Below the pieces are notes generated by a model that did no database searches, had not been told where the DNA came from, and worked only from the letters and a program-made list of their open reading frames with translations. From the NCBI RefSeq assembly GCF_022376445.1, contig NW_025955223.1, forward strand, positions 1 to 55,238: 55,238 bases of DNA, read 5' to 3'. The stretch comes from Fomitopsis serialis. Taxonomy: Eukaryota; Basidiomycota; Agaricomycetes; Polyporales; Fomitopsidaceae. The position numbers were made by a program, and so were the translations under genes. Shown here piece by piece: positions 1 to 10,544 of the stretch. Numbering within the stretch: position 1 is the stretch's first letter; every line of letters starts with the position of its first letter.

Positions 1-333
1 CCCGATTCCCCAGAAGGCGAGCGGTCAGTTTTGTCACGGCACCGCATTGGCACCGCATGCCCTACCATGTAGCGCGCAGGAGATCCCGCCTGATGGCAGT
101 GCTAGCAAGGTGCTGAAGCGCTGATCCTTTCTACATGGACTCCCAAGACGCTAGGCGACCGGACATGATCGTCTGTGCGATGGTCCGGAAATCCATCGGA
201 TCCGGAGACATGTGAGTCGCGAGCGCGTCAGCTAGGGGTCAACGATAGCGGCATTCAATACTCATATTAATAACGCCTGCGTGTTGTTCGTCCTCCTCCT
301 CGACGCGTCCCCGAGGACGCGGCGGACCATATC
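1..333. other. left-edge non-coding stretch
   Basis: No gene, repeat or RNA is recognisable here. It is presumably the 5' flank of the DUF6534 gene that starts at 334. The open frame that begins at 281 lies in another frame of that gene's first exons and is not a gene. Confidence 0.5.
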
Positions 334-2404
334 ATGGCTAGCCTCGAGTTCCTCCTCGGAACGACCATCGGATGCGGCCTCGTCGGGGCGATGTTGTCAC
401 AGTTGTACGTCCGCCTTGTCTTTCGGAGTGTCTTCCCGGTTCGCTGACTCCGCAGCTGATCTTCTTTCCGGATTCAAAGTCTGTACGGACTGTCTCTCGC
501 TCAAGCCGTGTACTACTTCTGGGTGTATCCCGATGACCCGAGACATTTGAAGGGCCTGGTGCGTACAGATTGATCGTGGAAAGAAGATCTGCGCGAGCTC
601 ATCTTATGCGTAGGTAGCATGCTGGTTGTCAGTGTAGGTTTTAGCATCCACTTCGATGACCTGACTGTTGGCCGACAGACTGTTGGACACCGTGAAGGAG
701 GCGATAGCGCTGCAGGTACGTGCATATCTGACCAGTGTGTGCACATATTGACGTTACTGTCTGTGTAGGTCCTTTTCGAGGACCTGATCGCCAACCACGC
801 CAACCTCGAAAGTATAGCACATCTCTCCATGTAAGCACTATTCGCGAGATGTAGCATATAGCCGCTCACGCTCTTCACTCAGAGCTTACGGGGTACGTTC
901 TCACTTCTCGCACATCCTGAGGGGCGCGGCTGAAGTAAAGCTTCACCAAGGCGCAGAATGTTCTAGGAGTACGTGGGTACTAGCACGTGCTTCCGTTCTG
1001 AGATACTCACCGCGCGCAGTGGATACTTGTGTTCTCAGTACAGTGGTGAGCGACAGCGAATACCTATAATTCGATTGACGGTATGCTGACGCTGACGATA
1101 CCGCAGCTTCTACATCAACAACATGAAACATAGTGAGTCTGCTTGTTGAGTTCGTAAAGTTCATTCACCGACGTATTTCGTCACAGTTCTACGATATCAC
1201 AAACGTCGTCGACTCATCATAGGTGTCGCCGTGAGTCTCTTCTAAACGCCGCAAAACTGCCACGCTTACGCTGTTCAGATCGTGCTAGCAATCTTAACCC
1301 TTCGTGAGTTACCATCGGATCTGCTTATACATCTCACTAAATCCGCGACGAAGTTGCTGGGTCCGCAAGTAGGTGTCTTGCGACAATTTAGGCAAACGGA
1401 GACCATTGACCTTGCTACTTACACCCTCAGTCATCGACTACGCTATGTAAGTTTCACCTCGCCGCGTATCACAACACCTGCTCACACCCCCAACCCCCAA
1501 GCTACTACAAAGGGAGGTTCAACAAGATGGTGGGCTGTCCCATTCTCCCTTCATCCCCGACGCGCGACTCATCCATTATTCCATGATCAGTCCTTGGTGG
1601 CCCTAGCCCCGCCAGGCATCATCATCCTCACGGACGTCTACATCACATTTGTCCTATGCTATACGTTATATGCCGCCAAATCAGGCCTGCGTAGCCCGTG
1701 AGTACACGTCCGTCAGAAGCCCCGTTCAAGCATCGATACACATATCACGTAGAACAGAGCATCTCGTCAACCGATTGATCAAGTACAGCGCCGACCGCGG
1801 CATCATCCTATGGTGAGCACCTGCACACAATCCCCGGGACGTAGTCGTCTTATGTGGGCTTCCGCAGCATGGTGCAACTCGTGGCCCTCGCGACTGTGCG
1901 TGCGGTTCACTACTGTTCTCCGCGACGGGTGCAGGGACGCTGACGCGTGCGCCGTGGACAGTACATCTACGACATCCACTCCGGCTCGACGAACATCACC
2001 GCAGTCGTCTACTTCGCCGAAGTGAACGGTGAGCGCCCCATCAGTACTCAGTTCTTCCCCAGCCGCTTGCTGACTTTGATATCGACCTACAGTATACTGC
2101 AACACCGGGATGGCAGTGTGAGTCCATCGACCGGGCGGAAACACACCCGCTCACGATCAGCTCTGTCAACGCAGGCTGAACATGCGCAAGCACGTCCGGG
2201 AATCGCTGGACGACCAGTACTCCGTGGAGATCATGCCTATGACCCGACCGCAAGGCCCCGTGGACAGTAACAACACCTCGAGGTGTGCATATCCGATCTC
2301 TGCGGTTCCGGCGTGGCTGACATACGTACGCTTTCAGCGGCTCTGACGACACCACACTGGCCACGCCGCGAACACCGCCAAGCGATCAGCACGTCAAAGT
2401 ATGA
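334..2404 (+). CDS. DUF6534-domain multipass membrane protein
   Basis: This is a fungal seven-helix-like membrane protein of the DUF6534 family; its molecular function is unknown. The first exon (334-404) encodes MASLEFLLGTTIGCGLVGAM, the usual start of the family. Later exons give the family blocks YYFWVYPDDPRHLKGL (about 505-558), LLDTVKEAIAL (about 687-714), a hydrophobic helix IIGVAIVLAILTL (about 1220-1300), DVYITFVLCYTLYAAKSGLR (about 1630-1700), HLVNRLIKYSADRGIIL (about 1760-1805), YIYDIHSGSTNITAVVYF and VYCNTGMA. The last exon joins after an intron at about 2278-2335 and ends in a hydrophilic tail, DDTTLATPRTPPSDQHVKV, then TGA at 2402-2404. About ten short introns are needed and most use GTRAGT or GTGCGT donors. 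The middle region (560-690 and 840-1110) has the least certain exon edges. No broken frame was required. Confidence 0.75.
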
Positions 2405-2677
2405 TTCGTCAATCTTTGTGGCGGGGACTTTGCACATCGACCATGCCCGCTAGAGACGCGTGTACGCGCGTAGTGCCTGTGTCGCTGAAAGGCTCGCCGA
2501 CGCCTTCAGCCCCGGCCAGCACCACTTCACCCTACATGGCCGCTGGAACGACTGATGTCGAGGGCTATTCCGTGGTGTCATCGTTTTGAATGCGAGTACA
2601 GTTGTTATGTCATTTACAAGCAGGCACACATACGCTACGTCAGACAATGGATCATGAAACTTCAGTGCCCAGTGATC
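2405..2677. other. intergenic, convergent 3' ends
   Basis: This stretch lies between the DUF6534 gene and the 3' end of the leftward secreted-protein gene. I see no coding or repeat signal. Confidence 0.5.
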
Positions 2678-3873
2678 TCAGGCCCTGCCACATCCAGCGA
2701 ACAAGCCGCCAGCTAGCCCGATGCCAGCCAGGATGGAACCGCCTACAGTCTTCTTCACCGGATCCACCCAGGGCGCGCCCTTCATGCCCGCGCGCTGGAG
2801 GTGCGAAAACCAACTGCCCTTCGGGATGTATGCGCCGTAGAAGCGGCGCTGAGCCCAAGCTGCCGCGGAACCTGCGCAGCCAACGACGTGAGCATACTGT
2901 GTTCTTGTACGAGATAGGACAGCTGGTCCGTACCTGCAACGGGGCCCTCAGGCGACATCCCAAAGAGCCTGAATAGAGGGCGGAGGAACCACGACTCGGG
3001 GATAATGAGCATGACGCTGGAGACAATCAACGTCTCGAACAAGACCGGGTGTTGTTCCGCCAAGTCCCCTGGTAAGGCGTGAGATCGCAACATAGGATAC
3101 GGACGTATGGACTGGACCGACCGATAGTGACAATGATATCCTCGACATGCTTCATGATCGGGTCGAGATGTATCCGAAGTTCCTTCTCCGACATCCCATG
3201 TTGCACGCCCAACTTGATGAAGGCCTCTTCTGCTTTGCGAACAACCAGGGAAACGTTGCCTCTGCGCTCTGCATGGTTGGGCGCCTGGTCAGGTGGGGGG
3301 AACTGCTCCTTCAACTGCTCGAGGAGGTCCGCGAACACCTTCTCGATGTTGTGCTGAATCTCGTCAAAGGGCTTGTTTGCAGTTTGTGCAATGACCTCTT
3401 TGAGGTCTTCCGTATCAGCGATGACTACTTGGACAGCATATTGGAAATGGCGTAGCTGGGCGACGGTGGTCGCGTCAGCCTTTTGTGCAGCTTCGTGGAT
3501 GAGGGAAGCCGCGTAGTCCTGAGAACGATGGCCAAGCGATTGTGCACGGTCCCAGAATTGTTGTGGCGTTCCGAGCTTGCCTAGACGACGATTGGCATCG
3601 GAAATCGCCTCTGTGATGCCACTGAGTAGATGCTGATACTAAACGGACGCAAACGTACTGTTCATGCCATCGTGCGCCTTATCAACAGCACCTTTGATTC
3701 CATGGAATATATTCCTGTAATCATTGGTCAGTGGCTCCCGACGACTCGTTAAGATGAAAAAGAGACACTTGCCTACCGAAGTTTGCTGTGGTCAGCGCTG
3801 AAACAGGTTCAGCGCCAAGGAGGACGACAGTGCTAAGGAGCGCGAACCAAGCTGAGGCGAATACGACCCGCAT
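2678..3873 (-). CDS. secreted Ifi-6-16-like protein, copy A (splice-donor lesion)
   Basis: The start at 3873 opens a clear signal peptide, MRVVFASAWFALLSTVVLLG followed by AEPVSA. The next exon begins after an AG|GCAAGT donor, a GC-AG intron, and reads NIFHGIKGAVDKAHDGMN. A long helical exon contains GTPQQFWDRAQSLGHRSQDY, KEQFPPPDQ and HGMSEKEL. It is followed by a hydrophobic helix ending IIPESWFLRPLFRLFGM and a glycine-rich tail GPVAGSAAAWAQRRFYGA, KGSWFSHLQRAGMKG, then VGGSILAGIGLAGGLFAG and TGA at 2678-2680. The tail pattern (G-x-A-G-S-x-A-A, then GS-x-x-x-x-LQ-x-x-G) resembles the Ifi-6-16/Ifi27 family; that link is my inference. The donor of the second intron (3654-3660) reads CAGTACG. 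Canonical splicing there shifts the frame and soon meets a stop. One missing G would explain this, so the copy may be damaged or the assembly may carry an indel. Confidence 0.6.
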
Positions 3874-4617
3874 GATGGTGGATGGGGACAGAAGGAGGCC
3901 TCGCGCTCGCCGTGTCCTTTAATATGGCGAGCGGGCGTTTAGGAACGCACAAAGGAAGCGCATGTCGACGGAACCTTATTTCCAAGGAAGCAGCACACCT
4001 TCCGGATACGGACAACGCACCTTGGTGTGGCGTGGCGACTCTGCCTCCGAAGTCGTTCGGCGCGCTGTCTGACCGCGTACACTTGCATTACTTGGCTCAT
4101 ACAGCCGGCTTAGGCCAGCGAGTACGCGAACCAAGTAGTCTAAGTATCTCGACTCGGAGGACGTCGCCCCTATCCCTGTTGTATGCGCTCGCATACGCAC
4201 CGAGCGCCAGCTACTTTGTGAAGCTGGGACGCTGATCGGACGCGGTATTTCGGCTGCGCGGCTCAATGGACTCAACCTCGACCGCCTGACTGCCTAGCGG
4301 CGTGCACCGGAAGTCCACTCGGCTGTAGGCCATCCATTTCACAAATAGCGCAGCTGCTTGCGCATGCGGTGAGGTTGCCTGACACCTCTGCTCATAAGCA
4401 ATCTTGAACATGTCGAACCCGTCTTGTACTCTGCCAACCCACGACACTGCCGTCACTTCAATACAACCATTGAGGTGATCTCTCCGAACGGACTTACACA
4501 TTCGTCATGCTAACCGAGCCGAACATCGTATAGATTCGGAGATCGCGCCATGCACTAAGACTCTAAGTCCCATCTTAGAGGTTCTCATTTGACGGCTTAC
4601 TGATATACACGCTCTTG
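3874..4617. other. spacer between the tandem secreted-protein genes
   Basis: It holds the promoter of copy A and the 3' flank of copy B. A TATA-like element (TATTAAAGG on the minus strand) lies near 3917-3925. The stretch 3933-3980 is strongly similar to the upstream region of copy B at 5883-5928. No other gene is visible. Confidence 0.5.
3933..3980 (-). promoter_or_regulatory. duplicated promoter block, copy A
   Basis: On the plus strand this block reads GGGCGT-TAG-ACGCAC-AAGG...GACGGAACCTTAT. The same ordered words occur upstream of copy B at 5883-5928, at a similar distance (about 60-110 nt) from the start codon. Shared upstream sequence shows that the duplication carried the promoter; the words themselves could be regulatory sites. 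Confidence 0.45.
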
Positions 4618-5812
4618 TTAGAGCCATGTAATCGCTTCGCACAGTCCGGTTTGTCCGCAGTGATATATGGTCGAATGCTCCCAGCGACCCATGGCTGCGC
4701 GGTGCAGATACGAGAACCAGCTCCACTTTGGCACGGTTCCACCATAAAATATGCGCTGGGTCCAGGCCGTCAGGGAACCTGTGGATGATTCAACAAAGTG
4801 AGTATATCATGCCTTCGTACAATCACATCGAGACAGTGAAGAGGTTGCCTCGTACCTTTGGCAGGACCTTTGGGGGTGAAGCCGAATAAACGGAGCAATG
4901 GGCGAAGGAACCAGGCTTCGGGGATGATGATCATGACACCGGAAACGAGCAAAGTCTGGAGCAAGTACGGGTGTTGTTCCGCGAGATCACCTGGCAGGGA
5001 AACAACGTGAGATCACAAGGATGTTAGACGAGAATATGACAATGTAGACGGACCGATGGCAATGATGACGTCTTCGACGTGCTTCATAATCGGGGCAAGA
5101 CGCATCTCGAGTTGCTCCTCCGACATTCCATGTTCCACGCCAAACTTGAGCAGGGCCTCCTCCACTATGTTGACGACCAATGTCACATTACCCTTCCGCT
5201 CTACGTCGCTCAGCGCATGATCAGGCGGAGGGAACTGGTCTTTCAGCTCCTCCAAAATGCTCGCCAGGGTCTTCTCTATGCCGCGCCGGACATCATCGAA
5301 CGATCCATCGGGGACTTGTGCGATGATCAGCTCTCTCAGGTCGCCTGTGTCGCGGACAATGACTTGCATCGTGCTTTGAATATCGTAAAGCTGCGCAGCA
5401 GTAGTCGGGTCCTCCTTCTGTGCAGCCTCGTCGATCAAAAAGCCTGCGTAGTCCTGGCCGCGCCGACCAAGCGACAGTGCGTATTGCCAGAATCGATTGG
5501 GGATCAAAGTGTCAAAGGGGTCAAGCACGACATCTACGACATCGTTGACAGTTCAGTATGCACTGACAGACGGGTATTATGTGGACGTGAGCGCACCAGT
5601 TATGACATCTTGCGCTGTGTGAACGACATCTTTGAGTTCACGGAAGATACTCCTGAGATCCAACGTCAACGACGAAGAATAGTACTGATCTCTACGACTT
5701 ACTTGGCAAAGTTGGCTGTGGTCAACGCTGAGACTGGCTCTGGGCTGACAAAGGCCGTCAACAGAACTGCGGTGAGGAACGCGAACCATGCTGAAGCGAA
5801 CGCGATTTTCAT
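4618..5812 (-). CDS. secreted Ifi-6-16-like protein, copy B (altered C-terminus)
   Basis: This is the tandem paralogue of copy A, with matching exon order. The start at 5812 gives a signal peptide (MKIAFASAWFAFLTAVLLTA, then cleavage near PVSA). The next exon is SIFRELKDVVHTAQDVIT. The main helical exon (about 5050-5543) includes IPNRFWQYALSLGRRGQDY, KDQFPPPDHAL and HGMSEEQLEM. Then come DLAEQHPYLLQTLLVSG, IIIPEAWFLRPLLRLFGFTP and, after an intron at about 4780-4855, GSLTAWTQRIFYGG and WSWFSYLHRAAM. After that point the protein diverges from copy A: the glycine-rich hydrophobic tail is replaced by a short, unrelated polar/cysteine-containing end, with TAA at 4618-4620. All junctions used here are canonical GT-AG and keep frame. 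It probably enters the secretory pathway; function is unknown. Confidence 0.7.
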
Positions 5813-5882
5813 GATGGTGGGAGGAAAAAAGATCACTGGCCCTCGCCCAACCCTCGCCACGCCTCTTTATGTAAACGGTACA

Positions 5883-5928
5883 GGGCGTCTAGAGACGCAC
5901 GAAGGTCGTGGTGACGGAACCTTATATC
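5883..5928 (-). promoter_or_regulatory. duplicated promoter block, copy B
   Basis: Counterpart of 3933-3980: GGGCGTCTAGAGACGCAC followed by GACGGAACCTTATA on the plus strand. A TATA-like CATAAAGAGG (minus strand) lies just downstream at about 5868-5877, roughly 55 nt before the start codon. Confidence 0.45.
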
Positions 5929-6217
5929 TACGAAAAAGGAGAACAGGGCGATTACCTCTTACAGACAACACACCTGCGTGTTGCGGCACTGCCGCCACAG
6001 CTATTCGGTCTGTGGATCCAATCGAAGAACAGCGCACAGAGCTCGAACGTAACAAGAGATTAGGATGTGATTACCAAGTGATTACGGTAATTTTTCACAA
6101 GCCATGGCTCGATGACCTGTAAGTTACCAGTGGGATGACATCCCCAACATGAGCACGTCTCGCGTGACTGGAGGGTAACAACGCACCTATGCTATGCCTT
6201 ATGGACCATATTTATCG

Positions 6218-8183
6218 TCAGACGCAGGTGTCGTCGACGTTCTCGAAATGCACATCCTGCTTACCGCACTCCGCTCTGAATCGACGCCATTCATGACTTC
6301 GGGCCCTTTCGGGAGGCCCGACGTTTGCGGAACGGGCGGGTAGACTCTCGGCGTTGAGAGGAATGACGGTCCTAATGGCTACATCTCGTACATATCAGCG
6401 CAGAAACGCGATCAGCTTACGCAGCAACATACCTCGTTCACGTTTTTGCAAGACGTCTTGCCACTTGATGCCCCTGGTCCCGTGTCAGCGAGGCGACACA
6501 ACACCGAAGCAGCGACAACCACCCACATATGTTGGTCGAAGCCCGGACACTTAGAGATACCGGCGATGTCCATCCGCTCGATCGGGTCCTCTGAGAGCAT
6601 CTGAGAACCGTCAAGACATGCCGATGCAGAAAGAACAAGATAGGCGTACCCCTCGTACTAGATCAACCAGGTAACTGCATGCGCCTTCGGCATCTGCCAT
6701 ATGCGACAACGCATCATCGCGCGATCCGCCTACGTTAGCCTTCGTACAGGAATTAACACCTCCAAAAAGCTGGGCGCAACGCTTTAACGCCTGAGACGAC
6801 ATGAGATGGCTGACGAGAACGTACCTCGCCGGTGAGCAGCTCGCTGACCACGACGCCCAAGGACCATATATCCACCGACTGGTCGTACTCCGGTTCCACG
6901 CCGTTGCTGTCAGGGAGCAACTCCGGCGCGGCGTAGTTCTGGGTGAAGACCACCTCGTCGAATACGAACCGCCTCCGCAGCTTCCCGTCCTTCAGCTGCC
7001 TGCACGAGTTGAAGTCCGCGATCGCACAGTGCCCGTCGCTGCCGACGAGGACGTTGGCTGGCTTCAGGTCGTGGTGCACGAGTCCCTGCGTATGGAGCCA
7101 GTTAAGGCCCAGGACCTACGTAGAGTGAGCTTTGCGACGCCTGCACGGCTCAGGCTAGTCGCGCTTACCAACTCTGCGGTGACAAGCCACACTTCTCTGT
7201 GGCTCAGCAGGCCCAGGTACTGCTCCAGAGTGCCACCAGCGTAGTATTTCTGTGAATCGTAAGCTGATGTTTCAAAAATACGCGCTTGAAACTCGCACCG
7301 TCAGGATATGCAGGTCGCCGAAAGGCGTCAGCCAGTCACGCCGCGTGCACCCCATGTAAGGCTCCAGGAGGAACTTCTGGGGGCCTCGCTGAGCATGCGC
7401 AAGATCTTGACCTCGGTGACGACACCACGATACTCCAAGGGAAGTGACGAGTCGGTGACTCGTACGACCTTCATCGCAACGTCTTGTTCTTGCATAACGT
7501 CCCGGACCAAGAACACCTTGCCGGAGCCTCCCTCGCCGACGATACCGCGTACGGCGAGCCTCTTGCTGCCATCTGAGCCACCCTTCGAAGTAGAGGAGCT
7601 CCAGGACGGGATTGAGCCCAAGTCTGATGGTTGGTCCGAGCATGCCAGGGGAGTATCACTTTTAGACACGGAGAAGGTGAGTATACGAGCGGTATGAAGG
7701 AACACTGGCTTACCCTCCTGACAACGTCGACGACTCACCTAGCCCGTCAGACGTCCTTGGCGCTTCTACACTGGGAACGGCCACCATCATCGACTCCGTA
7801 GGCCTCGGAGGCTCCTTCCGCTTCCCGGGCTGCCTAAGCAATCTTAGAACTCGCCCTTCGCCGAATAGCAGAACCGCTCACCTCGCCTTGTTTTTACGAG
7901 CCGGGCCTATGTTGGGCGCGCGCGCGAGGGCGGATATCCACGACCGGCGCACGCTGGTGCGCTGGGAGCCGGCCTGAGCGGTCACGGACAGCCTTGAGAT
8001 GGGGATGTGATCCGGCGTCCATTCGCAGACATAGACGGAGGAGAGGTCGCTTGCCGAGTGGAATTCTTCGTCGTCGGGTCCCCTGGGCGAGCAGGGTCGT
8101 GCGATGCGTCGAAGGAGACGCTTAAGATCAAGCATTTCGAAGGTGAGTAGGTTGGAGAGTTGGGTGAGGCGTCGCGTTCGCAC
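6218..8183 (-). CDS. protein kinase with DFN in place of DFG; apparent frameshift
   Basis: The start is at 8183 or at the internal Met at 8135. A basic, Ser/Pro-rich N-terminus of about 150 residues precedes the catalytic domain. The domain shows the glycine loop GEGGSGKV, the lysine in VAMKVV, catalytic HHDLKPANV (His for the usual Arg), IADFNSC where DFG is expected, AAPELL, and VDIWSLGVVVSELLTGE. Two more exons read MLSEDPIERMDI and GIKWQDVLQKRERA; a tail follows with TGA at 6218-6220. The layout around GIKW-x-x-V resembles AGC-type kinase ends. The frame changes by one base at a run of five G at 7379-7383: upstream reads MLSEAP, downstream QKFLLEPYMGC. One extra G would restore it, so this is either an indel error or a recent lesion. 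Asp in HHD, the VAMK Lys and the Asp of DFN are present, so activity cannot be excluded. Confidence 0.65.
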
Positions 8184-9520
8184 CTGCTATTTAACTGCAA
8201 CTGCTTCGCCACTGATCTGCTCGAGCCTCAATACGCCGCTCGAGCGATGACCTTTTGAAAGGGAATAGTACGGTGAGATGAGAGATGAGTGGCAGACGTG
8301 CGAGGCTCATCATATCGCCCGTTCGAAGAAAGCGCAAGGCGTTGAGTTGCGATGCGATCTTGTTGTGCAATAAACCTCGAGGCGACTGTCGCCACAGGAA
8401 GGTGTTGTTCAAGGTCGCCACTGGCGGCGCAGAATACGGAGACTGACCAATCAGACCAATCGCCTCACTTCTCCGAGGCCGCGTCTTGCGCGGCATCGAT
8501 GATATCGACAAGTGATGGCTCTAGTAGCTTTGAGTCTCGACCTTCGCCCTATCGCGGGAGACGGATAGCTCGACTTTCTTTAAATGCGAAAAGTACGCGG
8601 CTTCCCCAGAGAACGAACTGTGGCACATCGGGTTCTACTGTAGGTTCGAAAGCTATTGCGGTTGGGGCTATACAGCAGCGGCGCAGACTAAGTTATAAGT
8701 AGAAGGACTCACCAGCGGAACGTGGCGGACTACTCTTAGCCACTAATGGGCTGGGCACGTAGATGATCGTGTTGAAAAGGTTCACTGTCACGGCTTCGCA
8801 GATCGCGCTATCAGACGAGTAGTTTCACTGGGAGGTCTTCTGGATCAGAAGAGCACGAAACGGATCCTCAAGAACCTAGGAAATCACCGATGCTATATCT
8901 TTGTCGAATTATCCGATACATGGTGATGTTACCTTCAGTGAAGAAAGCTCAATCTCGCATTGCGGTAAAACTGAACATTGCACGCAGGGTGCGTGGCAAA
9001 ATGTAACTATGTGTGTACGGAGGAGAGTGATAGATGTGTTCCATACTCACCGACGCCTGCAACCCTCCTACAACCCTCCTACGATAATATGGTGGCTTCA
9101 TACTTTCCTCCGAGTCATGAGGGTCATTGGTATGCGCCCCATCGTACTCCGTCGAAGACTTGATCTGCATGCCCCGGACAGTGCATACGGTGCATGTTCG
9201 AAATCACTGTCTCCAATGGGCCATGGTACTCCAGATAGTCCGGTCCAATTCAAAAGACGTTGGGGCCGGAAAGCATTCGTCCTGGGAGTCTCAGCGACCA
9301 CTAGAGTCCAAGCGATTTCGGTGCGGGGCAGAGAGGAGATGGTCATCATTGCAAACCGAGAGCGCTGCATTGGTGGGAGGAGACAGCCACAGGCTGGTCA
9401 CGTTGCCGCCGAAGGCTTACGAGCATCGAGTCCGAAGGGCGCCAAACCACCGAGCTCTTTAATAACCTCATTCACCCCGCTGCTCGCCCACCTTCGCATC
9501 CTCGTCTACCCCCACCAAGT
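8184..9520. other. intergenic, no supported gene
   Basis: This is the 5' flank shared by the leftward kinase and the rightward ISD11 gene. A long open frame (8901-9716) crosses it but has no family resemblance and reads ISD11 in the wrong frame. An 11-bp unit (AACCCTCCTAC) is repeated twice in tandem at about 9061-9083. Confidence 0.45.
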
Positions 9521-9872
9521 ATGGCTGCAGCACCGACGAAGCAGGCTCTCACCGAGCTTTTCAACACTACCATGCGCACGTCGCGGGAGTTCAGCTCGTA
9601 CAACTTCCGCAACTACTTCATCCGCCGAACGAAGAAAGCATTCCAGGAGATCGAGGTATGTCCCTGTCGATTGTTCTGCTGCACACATTGTAATTGGGCT
9701 CGACACTTGTCAATAGAATGAGGCGGATGCGGCAAAATTGTCCGCATTCTACAACGAGAAGACGAAGGAGCTCGCGGTCCTGAAACGCAGCGCTATCACC
9801 AATCAGCTCTACGGTGGATGGCAGCTCGTAGTGGAGAAGCAAAGCGCGGAGAGAGAAAGAAGTGACAATTGA
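9521..9872 (+). CDS. ISD11: ISD11/LYRM4, mitochondrial Fe-S cluster assembly factor
   Basis: A 96-residue LYR-family protein that binds and stabilises the cysteine desulfurase Nfs1 in the mitochondrial matrix. Exon 1 (9521-9655) encodes MAAAPTKQALTELFNTTMRT and SSYNFRNYFIRRTKKAFQEI. A 61-nt GT-AG intron (9656-9716) follows, and exon 2 (9717-9872) encodes NEADAAKLSAFYNEKTKEL, VLKRSAITNQLYGGWQLVVE and a charged end. The usual LYR tripeptide is YNF here, as in the yeast Isd11 form (N-YNFR-YF), and the downstream arginine-rich segment and LKR-x-x-x-x-x-Q(L/M)Y block are kept. Length and two-exon structure fit the family. The Met at 9521 is the only one giving the conserved N-terminus. Confidence 0.93.
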
Positions 9873-10281
9873 TCGGTGAGTCACGCAGTCAGCAGGGATG
9901 TTCAGGAGTTCTGACCAAATCCTAGTAGCACTCTGCGCTGTTGTCATCCCTCACCTTCGTCCATATGTCAATTCGCTATCCATTATCCGCTTGGTTTAGG
10001 CTTCTCGGTGTATCATAGATGTATGTTTTACAAACATTCCTCGCGCTATTATTCAGTGAGATCGACAATGATTCTTCGCATTCGCGTGAACAGGACCCTC
10101 TGCCCGCACATCTACTCCAAGGACGACAGTGTGCGGCAATCATCGCCTGCAGGGCTCCGATTCATCACGACAGTATATTCTCCTGATATTGAGAATGTAC
10201 GCGTCGCAGGTCTCATGTGGGTCACGTACTCCTCCTGTACTCTGTTAAGCCATGGTAAGAAGGCATATAGGTGCTTCGCCG

Positions 10282-10398
10282 GATGAGAATTGCCCTGGCA
10301 TTCGTTATTGTGACCAAGCCGACTATGTGCTCCCGATGGAGGGAAAGATGCCGCATCTTACGTCGAGGCATGCGTTCGGTATGAGGGACAGTATCAAT
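10282..10398 (+). other. possible orphan exon, unknown
   Basis: An open segment with non-random-looking residues (ADYVLPMEGKMPHLTSRHAF, GMRDSINWM) is bounded by an AG near 10270 and a GTAAGT donor at about 10399. I cannot assign a family or connect it to neighbouring exons. It may be a gene remnant. Confidence 0.2.
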
Positions 10399-10544
10399 TG
10401 GATGTGGTAAGTATGCATACAAGACTGCAACGCACCGCTACTAACTAGTACTATTACTGTCAGCATTGTGCGTGATGCCAGGCATACATTCAGAACCAGT
10501 CAATGTAGCTCCCAACACTCACTGCGCCGCTGCATTTGCCTGAA

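Noticed and set aside
5079..6122. 347-codon open frame on the plus strand
   Set aside because: It is the antisense of the secreted-protein copy B exons and upstream region; the minus strand carries a signal peptide and paralogue conservation, the plus frame carries neither.
8901..9716. 271-codon open frame on the plus strand
   Set aside because: It reads the ISD11 exon in a different frame and shows no domain; ISD11 in the correct frame explains the conserved sequence.
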